64,000 nt of DNA from Coniferiporia sulphurascens (taxonomy: Eukaryota; Basidiomycota; Agaricomycetes; Hymenochaetales; Hymenochaetaceae). The notes beneath the pieces are model-generated. The model had not been told where the DNA came from. It ran no database searches and saw only the letters and a list, made by a program, of their open reading frames with translations. Below are positions 60,079-64,000 of this stretch, piece after piece (within the stretch, counting starts at the first letter, position 1; each line of letters opens with the position of its first letter). The position numbers were made by a program, and so were the translations under genes. The stretch covers positions 744,001 through 808,000 of the forward strand of contig NBBA01000002.1 in assembly GCA_002794785.1 (NCBI GenBank), given 5' to 3'.

Positions 60079-61405
60079 GTGAGCAAAGTGATGTATGTTA
60101 CATGCACCTGGTTTACTCCATTCATACTTGGACTGATTTCCAAACTGAAGGTACGCAGGCCAAATCTTTGCATTGCCAAAGTTAGTTGCCGCCATCCCAT
60201 CTGACCAAAATTGCAGAGCAGCAACTGCTCGGGGTAGATCGTCTCCAGTGGCATGAGGCAGCTGCTGGATTTCATCATGAGCATTTCGAAATTCATTTGA
60301 CCAATATAATTCACCATAAACCCCCATATCAGGTCCATCTGCTCCTGGTTTGAATCTCATTTCACAGGGCTCATAGCAGAAATCTTTTGATTTGGCTTTG
60401 CTGGAGAAAATGGAGTGAATGATACCCACAAGTGGGCAATGCAGAAGATCACCGACTTCATAATCCAATATAGATGGTGTGTCAGGTGCAATGTAACCCA
60501 AGGGCACTGAGATATTCAGTTTATTTGATTTCCAGCCATCCTCTGATCGAAAATAAGTATTGAGTGAGCTGTCGCCCAACAACTTATTGATACGAGCGAA
60601 ATTGACGCCTCGGAGGTCATCTGTGTTGATATCATACACAAGTAGTGTGTGAAGTCGTTCAAGGTCTTCAAATGTCTTCTGTGGTTGACCCATCCAAAAC
60701 CAATAATTGAACTTAAATGCCAAGTAGTTTGGATGAGGTGCATAAATGTTGTCTTCATCGATGGAAAGGCCATCCTGGGCCTCATACATCATGGAGCCTG
60801 AGGGTGATACAGGACTGCTTGACATACTTGATGACTCTTGAGCTATGCTGGATAGTGTCACAGGGCCAGGCTCAGTTGACAAGGCCACATGATATTTTTT
60901 TCATATGTGAAAAAGTCTGAACTGATTTCTTTCTGAGCAATACAGCTGCCAATGCACATCTGTGGCAAGGTCTAATGCTTCCTCTGAAGGTAGTAAAGCC
61001 TGAGGTGCCTCCACTTCAATTTCCCCCATGGTAGTTGGTGGGGGCTCCAGAGGTTCATCTTGATATCACTTAGGCAGTCTGTGAGGATGCATGTGCCATG
61101 CCGGAAGGGATGGCTCCTGTATGTCTGCCTCTGGGGCAGCCTGAGGGAAGCTGTCTCTGTCTTGGTCCATAAAGCCTGCTCCTGCCTCTTCCTCAACATC
61201 AATTTGAACAGATGGCATCTGCATGAGCAAACCACCTAAATTAGTTGGTTGTATGTTTTTATGGGATCACTAACCTCATCCCTCAGGCTCTCCCTCATGA
61301 TGGACACAGGGCCATCATCATGCAGTTCTCTCTGCTTCTGCAGCTGCTTTGTTAGTAAATTGATGAAAATCGTGATCACCGGATCAACGGATAAGCAAGA
61401 TCGAC

Positions 61406-62056
61406 ATGGCAAGACCCGTAAATTTAATCGATACCAGGAATCTATGTCAATGCTGTAAAGATGCAGATCAAGTAGCATGGAAAGCATTTAACATTGCATG
61501 TGCAACAGTAGGACAGAATGCAGGATATGACAACTGTCAAATTACATTCAATCATACTACAAGGGAACAACAAGTGGCGGAAAGGCTAGAAGTAATAATC
61601 AAACATAGAGCAACTATGTTCTCATATCAATTGAATAGATATGTAATCAGTGCTTACACAAGAACCAAGATTTATGATCAGCCACATAATGAATTATGTT
61701 ATCAAAGGGCGGTTATTACATCAACCAATTATGTGGAAGCAGCACACCAAATAGTTCATACTATCAATAAACAATTACAAGAACAACTATTCGCATACAA
61801 GGCCAACTTCATGGCCAAAGGACACACAACAGTAGATTGAAAGGAACCAAATCTAAGACAGGAGTTAGTACCAATAGATAAAGAAATTATAATACAGTGG
61901 TTCAATGATGAACCATCATATAGAGTCACACCAGGGTATAGCAGGATAACCAATATAAACACTATAGGACCTGAAGCACTCTTTATGCCAATAGACAATA
62001 GGACACCAGAACAAACACCCTTCAGCAATATCATGGAAGGTATGACTCAATTGTAG
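61406..62056 (+). CDS. TE-A ORF copy 4 (217 codons, one internal TGA), function unknown
   Basis: It opens MARPVNLIDTRNLCQCC. The TGA is codon 145 (61838-61840), and the frame then continues to TAG 62054-62056. Residues differ from copy 1 only at isolated positions (for example VIIKHRATMF against VIIEHRATMF). It is upstream of the TATA box, so it would be read from the 3' repeat of a full element or from a host promoter. Confidence 0.5.
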
Positions 62057-62511
62057 TCTACGATAATAATTAACAAGCCACAACAAGATAAGATTAAGAA
62101 GGCTAGCATAATCGCTGAGCCACACAAGTATATCTAAGCATTCAGCTAAGATTAGCCGATGGAAGCATGGCGATCAATTGAAGATGCAATTGATGGGAGC
62201 CAAGTATAGTGCATCACACAGCAGGATCAATTAGGAAATTAGGAGAAGCATCATAGGTATAGTAGTATCCAAGAATGGTTACCTTAGGTATTATACTATA
62301 TGACTTGATGGAAACTTAGGGAAGGTTCTGGCATAGGATAAAGATAGCATGGTAGGCTGTAGAACGTACCGGAATATATGACTGACTCATAGGAAGCTAA
62401 GAATAGTAAATAGCATGTACAGGATTGTACCAGAATATTCCTATGACTTATAAAGCGAGAGTAGTATGTTGTAGTATCTACCAAAACATAGTAAATAGCA
62501 TACAACATGTA

Positions 62512-62525
62512 GGGTATAAAAGCCC
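62512..62525 (+). promoter_or_regulatory. TATA box of TE-A
   Basis: GGGTATAAAAGCCC is also present in the other TE-A copies (for example inverted near 24640). It is followed by about 175 bp to the repeat end, which includes CTCTTGTCTCTTACCACCATC. It is probably the retroelement promoter. Confidence 0.6.
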
Positions 62526-62698
62526 AATGTAAAATTGCAGTAAAAAGCAGTTTAATTCATCTCTTGTCTCTTACCACCATCATCAGCTCTAACACTCTAG
62601 CAAGTAAAGGGTACCAAGCCTACCCTAAACTAACTAGTAACATTGTGTGAATCTGTTATCACTTGTTTCTAACCTTTAATCAAGGAGTGAATCTAACA

Positions 62699-63820
62699 TG
62701 CTTGCCTCAGCACAGTTCTCTCTGGGTGAAGTGATGGTAGGCTTCACAGGTGTGCTGATGGTATGTGATTCCTCTCTCAGATGGGAAATTGCAGAGACAA
62801 CCTGAGCAAGTGTGGTTCCTGCCAGCATATAGAGCTTCCATCCACCGAGTCCTCCTGATGTCAACTTGGCAAATGTGGTCATGAACTCTTGACCTAGTTC
62901 ACAGTATACAGATCGATGTTTTGATCATATTGCTCGATATGTCTCAAACGTGTTTTGGCAAGCTTATTTAGGAAATTTGAAAGTGGTCTAGGACTCTTGT
63001 CCAGAATGTAAGCTCATTAGAGGACTTGAATGAATTTTCTAAGTAATAGACCTTCAGTGTAATCGCTTAAGATGTATTTACTGGCATGCACTACACTTGC
63101 AGATGTCCAATACAAATGTTTGTCAAATATATGCAGTTTACAGCATAGCAAGCATACTTAAGGGGAACAAATCATTAACCCCAACCCAGTGTATGAGTTG
63201 CCACAGGCATATAATGTGAATACAAGAGGAATCTGATAATGTAACAAAAATGTCATGAAATGTATTGCATTACGACCCAATGTCACAATTTAGATACTAT
63301 GCAATGCCTCTACTTTTATTATGACCAACTTGTAATCGAATATAAGGTGTGTAAGATCGGTGCTCTGATTATATGGTCTAAAAGCGGAAATAAGTTTCGG
63401 CGGTTTTTTGTGATGAACCTCCACTGATGCGGCAGCACCTCCGTTTTGCTACTCCGCCAAGGGCTTTTCTACTCCGGTGGGTAGGAAACGTAGAGAGGCG
63501 AGACGATCGAATGACGATACTTCGGCCAACTTGAAGAATCACTGGAAATTTCCCAATGGCACTCGATCACTCGCTGACTTTCATTATATAATGACCGGAG
63601 ACTCGCAAGATTTGATCATAAGTGGTTTTGACATACGCAAGAAAAAAGAAATAATGATTATAAGAAAACCGTAAAGGCAGTTAAATTTGAGGATTCCCTC
63701 CGAGGTACAAGCGGAGAATTCGAAGAACAAGCTCAGGCTACTATTATACATAGAGCCTTTCCCGATTACTTTCGTTGGCGTCTCCCTCCCAAGCTCCGAC
63801 TTCCTGTGCTTCTTCACCTT
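62699..63820. other. Upstream flank of the Plavaka region; one possible exon, otherwise nothing
   Basis: A minus-strand frame (62882-62676) with SGGLGGWKLYMLAG looks protein-like. It could be an exon of the gene interrupted by TE-A copy 4, but I cannot place it in a family. From 62880 to 63400 the sequence is AT-rich without frames. Confidence 0.35.
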
Positions 63821-64000
63821 CTACACGGATAATCCATCAACCTGTATTTTCAATTTTGGCGCGAGGAAGTGATTCGGATCCACAGGTCGCCAAGCATATG
63901 GACCCACTCTATCACTGCGCTCCTCTTCGGCACCCTTAATGATCCACGGAATATGATTATACACGTCGGGTGCGTAACGAAGAACGAGGACGTCAAATGA
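63821..64000 (-). CDS. Partial reading frame at the right edge, unidentified
   Basis: The minus-strand frame is open from the window end to a TAG at 63823-63821, 59 codons. It has host-like codon use and aromatic-rich text (VLRYAPDVYNHIPWIIKG, GPYAWRPVDPNHFLAP). It is probably the C-terminus or an internal exon of a host gene starting outside the window. Family not recognised. Confidence 0.35.
   Translation of the reverse strand, partial: SFDVLVLRYAPDVYNHIPWIIKGAEEERSDRVGPYAWRPVDPNHFLAPKLKIQVDGLSV

Larger units (their letters stand above)
50603..61349 (-). pseudogene. Plavaka-family transposase gene split by a LINE
   Basis: DNA transposase of the Plavaka family common in mushrooms. 5' parts: an exon at about 61349-61273, then MPSVQIDVEEEAGAG from 61218, then an exon 60888-60080 with YLAFKFNYWFWMGQPQKTF, VYGELYWSNEFRNAHDEIQQ and LQFWSDGMAATNFGNAKIWP. 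After the LINE the frame resumes with FMWKATKGF and LLLDDDFLHAWRHGI (about 53290-53100), PCPRCFISK (53010), DFEDLLQ (52410), DYATHILHLGTTDSYSTT (about 51960), WYTCVIGIFHV, FLDPSSVIWAAHLIPAF (51070), DDWDSFYMN and HHCGGGIGH near 50855. Stops: TGA in RLPK-stop-YQD, NKR-stop-IDN and elsewhere, and one TAG in SEHQ-stop-SK. Not functional. Confidence 0.85.
61350..62698 (+). mobile_element. TE-A copy 4 (1349 bp), TSD TGCTT
   Basis: It runs TGTTAGTAAATTG...GAATCTAACA, with TGCTT at 61345-61349 and 62699-62703. It is nearly identical to copy 1 (24462-25810) over the whole length. A TATA box (GGGTATAAAAGCCC) lies at 62512-62525, about 175 bp before the end, as expected for a U3/R-U5 organisation. It separates the Plavaka 5' exons from upstream sequence. 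Confidence 0.95.

Noticed and set aside
1..64000. tRNA or rRNA genes
   Set aside because: No cloverleaf with a T-loop GGTTCGAATC-type box or rRNA-like conserved stretch was noticed by eye. A tRNAscan run would settle this.

Overview
This is a fungal window, most likely from a mushroom-forming basidiomycete (Agaricomycetes). The host-type genes have many short introns (about 48-62 nt, GT...AG). The mobile elements are of types common in these fungi: KDZ and Plavaka DNA transposases, a Ty1/copia element, an APE-type LINE and several solo LTRs. No tRNA, rRNA or bacterial-style gene organisation was seen. Gene models were built by eye from splice signals and family motifs, and nothing was searched or computed.

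Region by region. 1-511: broken ends of two LTR-type repeats. 954-5791 (-): an eight-exon NOD-like receptor (NACHT ATPase plus fourteen WD40 repeats). 8144-10298 (-): an apparently intact cytochrome P450. 11374-30054: an 18.7-kb DNA transposon with ~245-bp terminal inverted repeats and a matching CACGAGG target duplication on both sides. It carries a KDZ-family transposase (22.4-28.3 kb), a second plus-strand gene (20.1-22.2 kb), a multi-exon minus-strand gene (13.5-17.7 kb) and dense subterminal arrays of GGGCRTGCCC-like palindromes. Three younger elements are nested in it, each with its own 5-bp duplication. 30.1-35.3 kb: host sequence with a UBA/zinc-finger/UBX gene (Cdc48 cofactor type). 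35.3-62.9 kb: a transposon-rich block. It contains remnants of a DUF6698-like gene, a second copy of the 20-kb gene, a full-length Ty1/copia element (42523-47933), a composite 1.35-kb LTR-type repeat, a Plavaka transposase gene split by a 6.7-kb LINE (53386-60063), and another 1.35-kb repeat. The right edge holds the end of an unidentified reading frame.

Three repeat families recur and give a relative chronology. 'TE-A' is 1.35 kb, TGTTAG...CTAACA, and carries an ORF. 'LTR-B' is about 0.56 kb, TGTTAAGC...TGTAACA. The third is the 257-bp copia LTR. Almost every complete copy is bounded by a perfect 5-bp target duplication, so pre-insertion sites can be read directly.

The most striking window-wide pattern is that premature stops in the mobile elements are almost all TGA. 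The copia gag-pol (1611 codons) and the two LINE ORFs (about 2100 codons) together have 20 internal TGA and no internal TAA or TAG. The best-conserved of these positions normally hold Arg. This fits CGA-to-TGA decay of methylated CpG. However, the copia LTRs differ at only 2 of 257 positions, so the stops appear older than that insertion.
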